DNA from: Robiginitalea sediminis
GTDB lineage: Bacteria; Bacteroidota; Bacteroidia; Flavobacteriales; Flavobacteriaceae
Direction of reading: 5' to 3'
Length of the DNA: 64,000 bases
NCBI RefSeq assembly: GCF_002198115.1
Contig: NZ_NGNR01000001.1
Coordinates: forward strand, 434,001 to 498,000
The position numbers and the translations under genes were made by a program. The notes under the pieces are model-generated. The model searched no databases. It saw only the letters and a program-made list of their open reading frames with translations, and was not told where the DNA came from. Shown here piece by piece: positions 52,101-61,178 of this stretch. Each line of letters begins with the position of its first letter. Within the stretch, counting starts at the first letter, position 1.

Positions 52101-52465
52101 GGGAAGCCTTTGCCGACGGCTTCCGGAAACTGGGCCTGGGGGTGACCATCGGCATGCGCACCTGGGGGGGCGAAATCTGGCTGAGCAGCGTGAACCGCCT
52201 CAGCGATAATGGCCTGGCCCGGGCTCCCATGATGGGGGTTTACGGGGACAACGGGGAGTGGCTTATAGAAGGGCACGGTTTTGAACCGGACATCGAGGTA
52301 GACAACCTGCCCCACGCCACCTTCAATGGCGCTGACGCCCAACTGGACCGGGCTCTCGAAGTCCTCAAGGAAGAGATCCGGAAGGACCCCAGGGAGGTGC
52401 CCCCACCGCCGCCCTTCCCGGATAAATCCTTTGGGGGGAATGCCCGGGACACCACTCAGGACTAA
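49196..52465 (+). CDS. Tricorn-like S41 family peptidase, exported
   Basis: 1089 residues. A signal peptide (TVAALLLFFLSLSGALAQ) leads a beta-propeller with many WD40/PD40-type repeats (AFSPDGKTLAFSAS, PSPDGKKLAYTD, MAWSPDSQWLAFHE) up to about residue 660. A PDZ-like domain (about 760-850) precedes the S41 protease domain. The nucleophile is Ser967 in NENTYSDGEAFADG. The layout is that of Archaea/Bacteroidota tricorn proteases, which trim peptides. A TATCTTTA box at 49163-49170 lies 25 bases before the ATG. A strong terminator follows. Confidence 0.93.
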   Translation: MIEHTRLPKPLTTVAALLLFFLSLSGALAQGFEGYYRYPDIHGNQIVFTAEGDLWLVPVSGGLARRLTSHAEEETHAAFSPDGKTLAFSASYEGPTEVYTMPVSGGLPVRWTFESDPSLVSAWDPSGHLVYQTRAYSGVPDLQLVSLNPSDKTKTRIPLSQASEASFDDSGETVYFVRPAYHRNVTKRYKGGTARQIWKYTRGEAEAIRVTSGYTGESHHPMWYQGRVYFITDRDGTMNLWSSDPDGNDLQQHTRHRYFDIRYARQQGGRIVYQRGADIMLYDIGAGSDRKVEIRLSSDLDQLREKWEENPARYITHASPGPEGKNMVVTARGRVFVVPAEKGRQVAFTGKSGVRYRDAVLSHDGKSVYALSDESGEFEFVALPATGIGPEKSLTSDGEILRFGGVPSPDGKKLAYTDLRQHLYILDLATGNSTRVSQIDEYVGGMAWSPDSQWLAFHEAARNQMVRIAICRANGSDLTYLTTDRANSMSPQWSRDGAFLYFLSDRSFTSLVRSPWGSRQPEPYFDRKFKIYHIGLKKGARSPFRPADELAAETAGKKGDAKAAVSVVVERDGIARRLEEVPVPAGNYSNLALNEDYLYVEREDTGLDSKTELVALKLDGKDPEFKTVAKDIRSFELTANGKKILLRKGNSFYMVEAGGSEVKDLSDSQISLKDWKFPIDPAAEWKQMFTDAWRMERDYFYDPGMHGVDWDAMHDKYLPLVSRVTTRQELSDLIGRFVGELSALHTSVRGGDMREDDADIDVACLGGVFERDASAGGYRISKIYRADPDYPHERSPLDDPYLEVREGDVITHVNGIAALSATDLGALIRNQEGRQVRLGLAGSTGSRDIIVTPIGSDYNLRYRDWEYGNRMKVENASGGDIGYLHLRAMGGNDLSDFYREFYPVFDRKGLIVDVRYNFGGNIDSFILEKLMRKTWMYWATRNGQPSWNMQYAFRGHMVVLVNENTYSDGEAFADGFRKLGLGVTIGMRTWGGEIWLSSVNRLSDNGLARAPMMGVYGDNGEWLIEGHGFEPDIEVDNLPHATFNGADAQLDRALEVLKEEIRKDPREVPPPPPFPDKSFGGNARDTTQD

Positions 52466-52472
52466 CAAAACG

Positions 52473-52506
52473 GCGGGCAGGAAAACTCCCTGCCCGCTTG
52501 TTTTTT
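52473..52506 (+). terminator. Intrinsic terminator after the tricorn-like gene
   Basis: GCGGGCAGG (52473-52481) pairs perfectly with CCTGCCCGC (52489-52497), followed by TTGTTTTTTG. Confidence 0.88.
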
Positions 52507-52607
52507 GTGTGCTCTCCTGCGGTTTCCCCGCGCACAGAATCCTTAAAATTTTGTTAATTCCGCCGGAATTTGCGATATTAACGGGAACAACCAAACCCAA
52601 ACCGGTT

Positions 52608-52769
52608 ATGAATCCCGAAATGAAGCTTTATCTCGGCAGGCTCTCCGCAGCTCTTTTCGCCATTTTCGGTTCCACCCTGGCCATTCTCGCGTATGAATTG
52701 TACATTAAGGACATCATCCAGGAGGCCGCCAGAAACCTGGTGGTGGCCATGGGCGCCGCATTGCCCTGA
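52608..52769 (+). CDS. Small single-span membrane protein, 53 residues
   Basis: Start at the ATG at 52608, preceded by an A-rich gap without a clear ribosome site. The peptide is MNPEMKLYLGRLSAALFAIF... with one hydrophobic stretch (about residues 9-28) and a C-terminal AARNLVVAMGAALP. No motif is recognised. It lies between the tricorn terminator and the lytic transglycosylase, so it may have its own promoter near 52556 (TTTTG and later A/T). Moderate evidence of being real: good length, a clean hydrophobic profile and no competing frame. Confidence 0.55.
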   Translation: MNPEMKLYLGRLSAALFAIFGSTLAILAYELYIKDIIQEAARNLVVAMGAALP

Positions 52770-52820
52770 GGCAGTGTAGGACCTGGTTCCGCAGGAACCC
52801 AAAACCCTTATCCGATAGCC

Positions 52821-54251
52821 GTGATTCCCCGCAATTTCCTGTGTTTTATCCTGGCCTGTTCCCTTTGGGCCTCGGGTTGCCGCCATTCAGGTCCTGTTCC
52901 TCTGGAAGAGCCCCTGCAAGGGCAGGTACGCGACCTGGAAACCATCCGGAAATCGGGTAAACTCCGGGCGCTGATCGCCTACAGTGCCACCAGCTATTTC
53001 CTGTACAAGGGCCAGACCATGGGGTACGAATACGAGATGCTCACCCGCCTGGCGGACCATTTGGACCTGGAGCTGGAACTCCAAATTGCAGACAACCTGG
53101 ACGAGATGCTCGATATCCTGGAAAAAGGCGAGGTGGACCTCGTGGCACACGGCATGGCCATTACGGCCAAACGCCAGGAGCGGGTTGCCTTTACCGATTA
53201 CCTGTACCTCACCAAGCAAATGCTGGTTCAGCGCAAACCGGACAACTGGCGTTCCCTCACCCTGGACCAGATCCGCGCCCGCCTGGTCCAGGACCCCGTG
53301 GAACTCATTGGCGACACCGTTAGTGTCAGGAGGAATTCTTCCTACCTGGCACGCCTGGAAAACCTGTCCCGGGAAATAGGGGGGGCGATCTATATCGACA
53401 CCCTAAGGGGCCGTTATTCCACCGATGAAATCATCAAGATGGTAGTAGACCAAAAAATCAAATACACCCTGGCAGACCGCAACCTGGCCCGAATCAACGC
53501 TTCCCATTATCCCATTTTAGACGTATCGGTGCCTGTGAGCTTCTCCCAGCGCATCGGGTGGGCCGTTTCCCGTCAGGCACCGGCCCTTCGCAGCGCCATT
53601 AACGACTGGATTGCCTGGGAAAAGAAACGGGACGACTATTATGTCATCTACAACAAATACTTCCGGAACCGCAGGAGTTTTTCCCGGCGGGTGAAAAGCC
53701 CGTTCTACAGCCTCAACAAGGGGCAGATAAGCCCCTACGATGCCGAGATCAAAGCGGAGGCCCGGGAATTGGGCTGGGACTGGAAACTCCTTGCTTCCGT
53801 AGTGTATCAGGAATCCCGGTTTAACCCGGAAGCCACGTCCTGGACCGGGGCCCTGGGGCTCATGCAGCTCATGCCGGAAACCGCGGAGGAACTCGGGATC
53901 TCAGATAGGGCAGACGCCCTCCAAAGCCTGAACGGTGGCACCCGCTACCTCAGGCAGCTTTACAGCCGGTTCGGGGAAGTACAGGATTCCCTCCAACGCA
54001 TCAAGTTTACCCTGGCGGCCTACAACTGTGGCTACAACCACGTGGAAGACGCCCGCAACCTCGCTGCGGCAAAGGGTCTGGACCGCAATACCTGGGACCA
54101 GAACGTAGACAGCATGCTGCTGGCATTAAAATCCCCTGAGAACTACCAGAAAGAAATGGTCCGACACGGCTATGTGAGGGGTGAAGAGCCCTACCGGTAC
54201 GTCCGCCAGATCTTCGAGCGGTACGAACACTACAATTCCCTGGCCCGGTAG
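52821..54251 (+). CDS. mltF: Membrane-bound lytic murein transglycosylase F-like lipoprotein
   Basis: 476 residues from the GTG at 52821. A lipobox SLWASGC (Cys20) anchors it in the outer membrane. The N-terminal part (about 35-265) is a bacterial solute-binding type 3 domain. The C-terminal part (about 305-450) is an SLT lysozyme-like domain with the catalytic Glu331 in VYQESRFNPEA and the GALGLMQLMPETAEELG segment. It cleaves peptidoglycan glycan strands to anhydro-muropeptides in turnover. The two-domain MltF layout is complete. Confidence 0.94.
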   Translation: MIPRNFLCFILACSLWASGCRHSGPVPLEEPLQGQVRDLETIRKSGKLRALIAYSATSYFLYKGQTMGYEYEMLTRLADHLDLELELQIADNLDEMLDILEKGEVDLVAHGMAITAKRQERVAFTDYLYLTKQMLVQRKPDNWRSLTLDQIRARLVQDPVELIGDTVSVRRNSSYLARLENLSREIGGAIYIDTLRGRYSTDEIIKMVVDQKIKYTLADRNLARINASHYPILDVSVPVSFSQRIGWAVSRQAPALRSAINDWIAWEKKRDDYYVIYNKYFRNRRSFSRRVKSPFYSLNKGQISPYDAEIKAEARELGWDWKLLASVVYQESRFNPEATSWTGALGLMQLMPETAEELGISDRADALQSLNGGTRYLRQLYSRFGEVQDSLQRIKFTLAAYNCGYNHVEDARNLAAAKGLDRNTWDQNVDSMLLALKSPENYQKEMVRHGYVRGEEPYRYVRQIFERYEHYNSLAR

Positions 54252-54254
54252 CCC

Positions 54255-55061
54255 CTACTCCCCGCAGCGGACGGGGGTGGGTTCCCCGGCAATCGCACTG
54301 TCGAAGTCGGCATCGGTATGCACCAGGGCAAACCGGTCTATGGCATGGCCCGTAGACCGCGCCGAAACTTCCATAGTATAAGTGCCCGGGGTATCGAAAC
54401 GCACATAAATCAGGTGCGGGTCGTGATCTGAGGTATACGCCTGCCATTTAAACCCGAGGTCGCTCCCGCTGCGGTAGATCTTAAACCACCCCTCGGCACT
54501 GCTGCCGTTGGGGTTAGGGCTTTTCCCGCTCCCCTTCGGATAGACCACCCCTGTATTGCGTTCCCCGTAAAACTCCGCTGCATCGGGGAACCGCAGCCAG
54601 GTATCATTGTGCTCCGTCCCATTGTTGCCAAGGGTTACGGCAGAACGCCAGCTGAACACGTAGGTGCCGGTCCGGCGGATATCCAGCTTGAACGCGATAA
54701 GGCCCTGCCCGGGAGCATTCAGGTACTGATTGCCCGTCCAGACCAGGTACCCCTCGCCCAGGGCATCGGGCTGAGCCGCCCCTTTTTGCCAGGCATCTGT
54801 AAAGACCCCGTTTTCCATTTCGGCCAGGATCACGCCCTCCTCTTCTTCAAATACAAAGGAAGATGGGGAACACGTATCGGTGCCGGTATCGGGGGCTTCC
54901 CCTTCCGGGTCCGGGGCGGGCTCTTCCGTATCCTCCGGGGAAGTATCCGGGGTGTTAGCAGTAACAGGGTCCGGGTTGGACTCATCCAAGGGCTCCGGGG
55001 AGCAGGCCAGGGCAAGGCCCATTGCAAGTGCCACAAAAGGCATGTAGGTTCTTTTGTTCAT
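54255..55061 (-). CDS. Exported lipoprotein with a beta-rich carbohydrate-binding-like domain
   Basis: 268 residues from the ATG at 55061; the longer frame upstream has no counterpart. A lipobox LALAC (Cys20) is followed by a Pro/Asp/Glu-rich linker to about residue 60. The rest (about 70-268) is beta-rich, with aromatic residues and a final Cys267-type tail (VRCGE). The pattern of the GEGYLVWTGNQYLNAPG and GTYVFSWRSAVTL strands resembles CBM6/35-like or jelly-roll domains, but I cannot confirm a family. Function unknown; surface polysaccharide binding is a guess. Confidence 0.7.
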   Translation of the reverse strand: MNKRTYMPFVALAMGLALACSPEPLDESNPDPVTANTPDTSPEDTEEPAPDPEGEAPDTGTDTCSPSSFVFEEEEGVILAEMENGVFTDAWQKGAAQPDALGEGYLVWTGNQYLNAPGQGLIAFKLDIRRTGTYVFSWRSAVTLGNNGTEHNDTWLRFPDAAEFYGERNTGVVYPKGSGKSPNPNGSSAEGWFKIYRSGSDLGFKWQAYTSDHDPHLIYVRFDTPGTYTMEVSARSTGHAIDRFALVHTDADFDSAIAGEPTPVRCGE

Positions 55062-55238
55062 GATCCAATTTTTTTTGGTGATCCGCGTAAATGCCGCGCA
55101 GGGCGTCCGGGGTTTGGGGCTGCCCGGATCTGCCCTTATAGTCAAGTACGAAACATCTTCGGGTTGCGGACTATAGCAATACCTCTTTTTCGATAAACGG
55201 AAAAAGGGTATCTTTTCGTGCCTTTCTGGCCTACACAT

Positions 55239-56870
55239 GTGAAACGACATAAACGACACCTTTTTTGGATTCTCCCGACCGTACTGGTCCTGGTGGGTTG
55301 GCTGGGGGTGAACCCCTTGTGCGAATCCGCCCTGGAAGATTACCTTCGGGAAAAAGTGCGTTCCCAAAACGCCTCCGGGGGAATGTCCCTCTCCTATGAG
55401 GACCTGGACCTGGATGTCTTTTCCCAGAAATTCACCTTACACAACCTAAGCGCAAGTCCTGTTTCGGATACCGCTGCCCATGCCTTCCGGAACCTGAAGG
55501 TTAACCGCGCAACCATCCACGGAATAGGGTTATCCAATTTCCTTTGGAACAAAGCCATTGAGGTGCACCAGATCCGCCTGGATTCCGTGCAGATTACCCT
55601 GAAGAAAATGCCCCGGGTTACCCGCCATGACCAACATACTCCCCCTGCAAGCCACCCCATGCTCCCGGACTCCCTCCAGCTCCCGGGCCTTACCGGCGTT
55701 TCCCTGGGGGCTTTTGAAATGGAATCCTTCGGCTTGTTGGTGCTTGGCCCGGAGGCCTTGGACACTGTGGCCTATTTTCGGGGGGATCAGGTGCGGCTCG
55801 AAGGTGTCGGGCTTCGGCAGGCGGTTAAAGACAACCCAACCTTTATCCCGGATATTTCGAATATGGCCTTCGAGATGGGCAGGCAACAGTATGTGGTGTC
55901 AGACGGGCTTTATGCAGTAGGCTTCGACCAGCTGCGATACGATGCCGCGGCGCGCAACCTGCAAATAAACCAGTTTTCCTACGCCCCGGCCGTGGGCCCG
56001 GACACCCTGGCAAGCGCTTACCGCTATAGCTACGAACGGTATACGGTTGGCTTTAACCGGATGGAAATGCGGGAGGTGCGGCTGCTGCCGCTTTTTACCC
56101 AGGGCAGTCTGCACATCAACACCATTGCCCTGGACAGTTTAAAGGCCGAGATTTTCAGGGATAAATCCCTGCCCTACGATACCGGAAAACACGCAAACCT
56201 ACCCGTACAGGCCCTGGAGAAGCTGCGTTTTCCCGTACAGGTAGACAGCCTGCTGCTTACCAATGCCTACCTGCGTTATGCCGAGAGCCTTCCCGATACC
56301 GAACAGCAGGTTTCTGTGGATTTCCAGGACTTTCAGGGAGAGTTCCTCAATATCCACACTGCAGAGCTGGCCGCGGAAAATCCCGACCCCCTGAGGCTAT
56401 CCCTTAATACAAATCTTTTGGGAGCCATCCCCGTATCCCTTCGGGTAGACCTGCCCTACGGCTCCACCGCCGTGCACCTTTCCGGGAGTACGCGGGGAAG
56501 CTCCAGGCTCGCAAACCTCAACCCAACTGTTTACCCCGCCATGAATATGCGGTTTACAGGGGGCACCCTCAATGGTATGGAATTCCGGGCCAGTGGCAAT
56601 ACCCACCATCTCCATGGCGAGCTCACCATGTTATACACGGATTTGGATGTGACCTTCCTAAACCAGGACCACGAGACCAAAAAAACGCTGTCCTGGGCCG
56701 TAAACGCCCTGGTCAAACACTCCAACCCCAACCGGCGGGGCAGAACCGTGGTGGGCACCATGGAAACCGAACGGGTCCCATATAAAGGCCTGGGCAACTT
56801 TATCTGGAAGGCCATTCAATCCGGGGTGGTCAATTCCCTGAACCCGGTTGGGAAGCACCATCGGGAGTAA
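55239..56870 (+). CDS. AsmA/DUF748-like envelope protein
   Basis: About 543 residues from a GTG at 55239 (VKRHKRHLFWILP). The GTG at 55218 is in frame too, but a TATCTTTT box ends at 55216, which puts the predicted start site after it, so the later start is preferred. One N-terminal membrane segment (LFWILPTVLVLVGWLG) leads a long repetitive beta region with ALDSLKAEIF and SLDTLAS-like hydrophobic strands, as in AsmA/YhdP family lipid-transport or envelope-assembly proteins. Its exact role is unknown. Confidence 0.7.
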   Translation: MKRHKRHLFWILPTVLVLVGWLGVNPLCESALEDYLREKVRSQNASGGMSLSYEDLDLDVFSQKFTLHNLSASPVSDTAAHAFRNLKVNRATIHGIGLSNFLWNKAIEVHQIRLDSVQITLKKMPRVTRHDQHTPPASHPMLPDSLQLPGLTGVSLGAFEMESFGLLVLGPEALDTVAYFRGDQVRLEGVGLRQAVKDNPTFIPDISNMAFEMGRQQYVVSDGLYAVGFDQLRYDAAARNLQINQFSYAPAVGPDTLASAYRYSYERYTVGFNRMEMREVRLLPLFTQGSLHINTIALDSLKAEIFRDKSLPYDTGKHANLPVQALEKLRFPVQVDSLLLTNAYLRYAESLPDTEQQVSVDFQDFQGEFLNIHTAELAAENPDPLRLSLNTNLLGAIPVSLRVDLPYGSTAVHLSGSTRGSSRLANLNPTVYPAMNMRFTGGTLNGMEFRASGNTHHLHGELTMLYTDLDVTFLNQDHETKKTLSWAVNALVKHSNPNRRGRTVVGTMETERVPYKGLGNFIWKAIQSGVVNSLNPVGKHHRE

Positions 56871-56922
56871 GTGGGCCCGGCTCCCGGAGGGTGATTTAAA
56901 CCCCCCTTCCCACTAAAAACCG

Positions 56923-56983
56923 TACTTTTGCGCCCTTTAACCCGGGAGGTTGGCAGGCTTGGCCTGTATCTCCTAAGCGCAAA
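56923..56983 (+). promoter_or_regulatory. -7 box and hairpin-rich leader of SulP copy 2
   Basis: A perfect TACTTTTG box at 56923-56930. Downstream, CAGGC (56954-56958) pairs with GCCTG (56962-56966) inside a GGAG/CTCC (56945-56948/56970-56973) stem. TTTGCGC (56927-56933) and GCGCAAA (56977-56983) form an outer arm, but the first part overlaps the -7 box and would not be transcribed. The inner hairpin ends 19 bases before the TTG start codon. Confidence 0.4.
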
Positions 56984-56992
56984 CCCATTTCC

Positions 56993-58489
56993 TTGAAGCA
57001 GATTTTCCGCCTCTTCGACTTTAAACAGGCCGTCGATTATAAAACCGAAATCCTGTCCGGGCTTACCGTGGCCATTGCCCTGGTGCCGGAAGCCGTGGCC
57101 TTTGCCCTTATTGCCGGGCTGGCGCCCCTGGTGGGTCTCTATGCGGCCTTTACCATGGGCCTGGTCACCTCCCTGCTGGGCGGGCGTCCGGGTATGATTT
57201 CCGGGGCTACCGGCGCGGTGGCCGTCGTGATTGTTTCCCTGGCCCAATCCCATGGGGTGGAGTACGTCTTCGGGGCGGTGGTCCTGGCAGGCCTGCTCCA
57301 AATCCTGGCCGGGCTCCTGCGCCTGGGGAAGCTGATGCGCCTGGTTCCCCTGCCGGTGGTATATGGGTTTGTGAACGGGTTGGCGATTATTATCTTCCTC
57401 TCCCAGCTGGACCAGTTTAAGGATGCCTCCGGGGCATGGCTTACAGGAGTCCCGCTCTACATGCTGCTGGGTCTTGTACTGCTCACCATGGGGATCATCT
57501 GGGGCCTCCCCCGCCTGACCAAGGCCTTCCCGGCCTCCCTGGCTGCCATTATCGCGATCTTCCTGCTGGTAACGGCCCTGGGGCTCGACACCAAGACCGT
57601 AGGGGACATCGCCTCCATCAACGGGGGGTTCCCGCCCTTCCATATCCCGGATTTTCCCTTCACCTGGGAAACCCTGGGGATCATCTTTCCCTATTCGGCC
57701 ATCGTGGCCGGGGTGGGACTTATCGAGAGCCTCCTAACCCTGGAGCTGATAGACGAAATTACCGAAAGCCGCGGGCGCACCAACAAGGAGGCCGTGGCCC
57801 AGGGTATTGCCAACGTCACCTCCGGGTTGTTCTCCGGCATGGGCGGGTGCGCCATGATCGGGCAATCCCTGATCAACATCTCCAACGGGGCGCGGGCGAG
57901 GCTTTCCGGGATTGTGGCCTCCGTGGCCCTGCTCGGGTTTATCATGTTCGGGTCTTCCTTGATCGAACAGCTCCCCATGGCGGCCCTCACCGGCCTGATG
58001 ATAATGGTTTCCATAGGGACCTTCGAATGGGTAAGCGTCCGGATTTTCAACAAGTACCCCCTGTCGGACATTATCGTCATGCTGCTGGTGATGGGCGTTA
58101 CCGTCCTGCTGCACAACCTGGCCCTGGCCGTGCTCATCGGGGTGGTCATTGCAGCCCTGGTCTTTGCCTGGGACAACGCCAGGCGCATCCGCGCCCGCAA
58201 GCGCACAGACGAGAACGGTGTGAAACACTATGAGATTTACGGGCCCCTGTTCTTCGGTTCCATCAAGACCTTCCACGAAAAATTCGATGTAGCCGGGGAC
58301 CCCGAGGAGGTCATCATCGACTTCCGGGAAAGCCGCATTGCCGATATGTCGGCCATAGAAGCGGTAAACCGCCTTACGGAGCGCTATCACAAGGTCAACA
58401 AGAAGGTATACCTGACCAACCTTTCCAGCGGCAGCCATAAACTCCTACTGAAGGCAGACAAGGTCATCAATGTGAATGTGCGGGAATAG
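56993..58489 (+). CDS. SulP family anion transporter with C-terminal STAS, copy 2
   Basis: 498 residues from a TTG start at 56993; no ATG upstream gives a family-typical N-terminus. The SulP signature LTVAIALVPEAVAFALIAGLAPLVGLYAAF (residues 22 onward) and about twelve hydrophobic segments are present. A shortened STAS domain follows (FGSIKTFHEKFDV... VIIDFRESRIADMSAIEAVNRL). It is more distant from copy 1 (46308-48038) than a recent duplicate would be. Substrate could be bicarbonate or sulfate; it is not linked to the sulfur operators. Confidence 0.9.
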   Translation: MKQIFRLFDFKQAVDYKTEILSGLTVAIALVPEAVAFALIAGLAPLVGLYAAFTMGLVTSLLGGRPGMISGATGAVAVVIVSLAQSHGVEYVFGAVVLAGLLQILAGLLRLGKLMRLVPLPVVYGFVNGLAIIIFLSQLDQFKDASGAWLTGVPLYMLLGLVLLTMGIIWGLPRLTKAFPASLAAIIAIFLLVTALGLDTKTVGDIASINGGFPPFHIPDFPFTWETLGIIFPYSAIVAGVGLIESLLTLELIDEITESRGRTNKEAVAQGIANVTSGLFSGMGGCAMIGQSLINISNGARARLSGIVASVALLGFIMFGSSLIEQLPMAALTGLMIMVSIGTFEWVSVRIFNKYPLSDIIVMLLVMGVTVLLHNLALAVLIGVVIAALVFAWDNARRIRARKRTDENGVKHYEIYGPLFFGSIKTFHEKFDVAGDPEEVIIDFRESRIADMSAIEAVNRLTERYHKVNKKVYLTNLSSGSHKLLLKADKVINVNVRE

Positions 58490-58582
58490 CACCTTGCACT
58501 GGTAAATGCCTTCCCGGGAGTCCTCCCATTCCCTTTTCTGGAGTATTTTATCTATTTTGGAAGTCCAACCATCATCTTCAAA

Positions 58583-61048
58583 ATGAATTCCAGAGGGGCA
58601 AAACCGGGCTTTGCAGCCCTACTTTCGTTTTTATTCCTGCTCATTTCCGGTACCGGCAGATGCCTGGCGCAGCAGGATTCTACTGCCGTAGCGGCCGACA
58701 CCCTGGCCTTGCCAGGCGGAATCCCGCTAAATGAGGTGCTTATTGCCTCCGGGGAAGCCCGGGTGCGGGCCATACAGATGGCATCCGCCCTGCTGTCCCT
58801 TGATCTGATCGAACGGGAAAACCGCCGGAACGATTCCATTATGGCGATCATCGACAGTGCCTTTGCGCTTACCGAAGGCGTGGATTACCGGCGGAAAGCC
58901 AAGCGCTTTTTGACCAACGAACGGAATTACTGGCATAGTGCCAGCACCCATATCAAGAACCGGAAGAAAGAGCTTTCAGGCCTAATCAGCGGGCTGCAGG
59001 AAAAGCACGGCAGGCTGGAGTCCGAAATCCGGGACTGGCGGCGCACCCAGGTCCTCAGGGATTCCTCCGATGCCTTTGCCCATATCTCCGAAACCATAGA
59101 CGGCACCCTCGGGCTGCTGGACAGTACCGCGAGTGAAATCATGGTCCGCACCGGGAAGTTAGCCGAACCCCTGAACCAGACCATCATCCGGGACGCCAAA
59201 ATAGACCTGCTCCTGGACCGTATCCAGCAGGCCCTGCTGGAAAAGACCTCCCTGATCTACACCCGGAACGCCCCCTCGCTATTCGAAATCCCGTTTCAGG
59301 AAGCATTCGGCAAAGGTATTGTGGGCCAGGTCTCGAAGAATATCGGGGCCGAATGGCGCGCCCTGTCCTTCTATTTTTCGCAGCGCAAACCCACTTATAT
59401 CGCCTACCTGATCTTTATTGCCGGGGTCATGGCGCTGTTTTTCTGGATGCGGGCGCAACTCAAACACATCCGGCATGCTTCGCCCAGCTACTACCAGGCC
59501 AAAGTCCGGACCATCCTCGGAAGGCCCCTGGCCGCCGGTGCCCTTTTTGCCGTATTCTTCTCGGTCGCCTTTTTCACAGACCGGCCGCCCCTGCTGTTGG
59601 ATATCACCATCCTGCTGATGCTCCTCCCCTTGCTGGACCTGGCGTTCCACCTTTCGGACCGGAAGGCACACAATCACCTCTGGGCATTTGCCGGGTTTAT
59701 CTTCCTGCTGATCGGGATACGGATTATCCCGGCAGAGTCTGTACTGTTTCGCTTTGTGCTGCTGGGGCTGGGCCTTTTGGAAATTGCGTTTCTGTTTCGC
59801 CTCTACAAACGCCCGGAGATTACGGTCCTGCCCAACCGGACTCTTACTCGTTTTGTGCGGTTTCTGGTGGTCCTTCACCTGATCCTGGTTTCCGTGGGCA
59901 TCCTGGCAAACGTCTTCGGTTTTCTCAGTTTTGCACAGGTCGCCATGGAGTCCTTTATCACCAATGCCCTCACGGGCCTGGTGTTGTACATCTGCGCCGT
60001 TATCCTGATTGGGGGGGTACAACACCTCATTTCGAGCGATTACATGGAACGCTTTAATACCGTGCGGGAAAACGAGGAATACCTCAAGGAAATAACCACC
60101 CGCATCGCGATAGTTGGGGTGACGGTTTTCTGGCTGGACGCCATCCTGCGGATATTTTATATCAAAAATGTCGTATACGATGCTATTGGAAGCCTGTTCA
60201 CAAGGGAACTGGGCGTGGGTTCCATGTCCTTTACCCTGGGCAAGGTGGTCCTCTTTATTTTTATCATCTGGTTTTCCATTGTCCTTTCCCGCGTGGTGAA
60301 AATTATCCTCCGGGAAGACCTGCTGGAACGCCTCGACCTGAAAAAGGGCATTCCGAGGATGATTACGGCCATCACCCAGTTTTCCCTGATCACCCTGGGC
60401 CTGCTGATGGCTGTCCGCTCCATCGGGATGCCGCTGGACCAGCTCACCATTATCTTCAGCGCCTTCAGCGTGGGGATTGGTTTCGGGTTGCAGAACATCT
60501 TCAACAACCTGGTTTCCGGGGTCATCCTCCTTTTCGAACGGGAAGTGCAGATTGGGGACGTTATAGAAGTGGGCAACCTGACCGGGAAGGTCACTTCAAT
60601 GGGGATCCGCTCGAGTCACATCAAAACCTTCGACGGGGCCGAAGTAATTGTCCCCAACGGACAGCTGATATCCAAGGAAGTCGTAGACTGGACCCTCTCG
60701 GATAAGTCCAGGCGCATCGAAATTATTTCGGGGGTGGCCTACGGCTCCGATGTACACCTGGTCAAAAAGCTGCTCCGGGAGGTCATCGACAAACACCCGG
60801 ACATCAAACCAGACCCGGAACCCCTGGTATTGTTCAACGCCATGGCAGACAGCGCCCTGGAATTCCGGTTGCTGTTCTGGACCGCCAATTTCGAGGAGTG
60901 GATGCGGATCCGCAGCGAAATTATTTTCGCCGTGCACGACACCCTGGTGGCCCATAACATCTCCATCCCCTTCCCGCAGCGCGACCTGCATATCAAAAGT
61001 GTGGATCCCGCTTTTTGGGATAGAGTGGGTAGTGAGAGCCCGAAGTAG
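58583..61048 (+). CDS. Large mechanosensitive ion channel (MscS family)
   Basis: 821 residues. A signal peptide-like start and a long periplasmic coiled region (about 30-260) lead roughly ten hydrophobic segments (about 270-620). The MscS core follows: SAFSVGIGFGLQNIFNNLVSGVILLFER with the glycine/alanine pore helix, and DVIEVGNLTGKVTSMGIRSSHIKTFDG with the beta domain. The length is like MscK/YbdG-type channels. It relieves osmotic down-shock tension. The first ATG was kept because the signal peptide fits it. Confidence 0.92.
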   Translation: MNSRGAKPGFAALLSFLFLLISGTGRCLAQQDSTAVAADTLALPGGIPLNEVLIASGEARVRAIQMASALLSLDLIERENRRNDSIMAIIDSAFALTEGVDYRRKAKRFLTNERNYWHSASTHIKNRKKELSGLISGLQEKHGRLESEIRDWRRTQVLRDSSDAFAHISETIDGTLGLLDSTASEIMVRTGKLAEPLNQTIIRDAKIDLLLDRIQQALLEKTSLIYTRNAPSLFEIPFQEAFGKGIVGQVSKNIGAEWRALSFYFSQRKPTYIAYLIFIAGVMALFFWMRAQLKHIRHASPSYYQAKVRTILGRPLAAGALFAVFFSVAFFTDRPPLLLDITILLMLLPLLDLAFHLSDRKAHNHLWAFAGFIFLLIGIRIIPAESVLFRFVLLGLGLLEIAFLFRLYKRPEITVLPNRTLTRFVRFLVVLHLILVSVGILANVFGFLSFAQVAMESFITNALTGLVLYICAVILIGGVQHLISSDYMERFNTVRENEEYLKEITTRIAIVGVTVFWLDAILRIFYIKNVVYDAIGSLFTRELGVGSMSFTLGKVVLFIFIIWFSIVLSRVVKIILREDLLERLDLKKGIPRMITAITQFSLITLGLLMAVRSIGMPLDQLTIIFSAFSVGIGFGLQNIFNNLVSGVILLFEREVQIGDVIEVGNLTGKVTSMGIRSSHIKTFDGAEVIVPNGQLISKEVVDWTLSDKSRRIEIISGVAYGSDVHLVKKLLREVIDKHPDIKPDPEPLVLFNAMADSALEFRLLFWTANFEEWMRIRSEIIFAVHDTLVAHNISIPFPQRDLHIKSVDPAFWDRVGSESPK

Positions 61049-61178
61049 GGCTCATTAAGCGCGTTCAGAATTGATTCCATACCCCAGGGCCCTCCGGTTT
61101 TAATGGCAGAAATTCCCCTCCCGAAAAGGCCTAATGGGGTGAATGGCCAGCCATCGCCTTGCTTAATTTAGGTATAGA

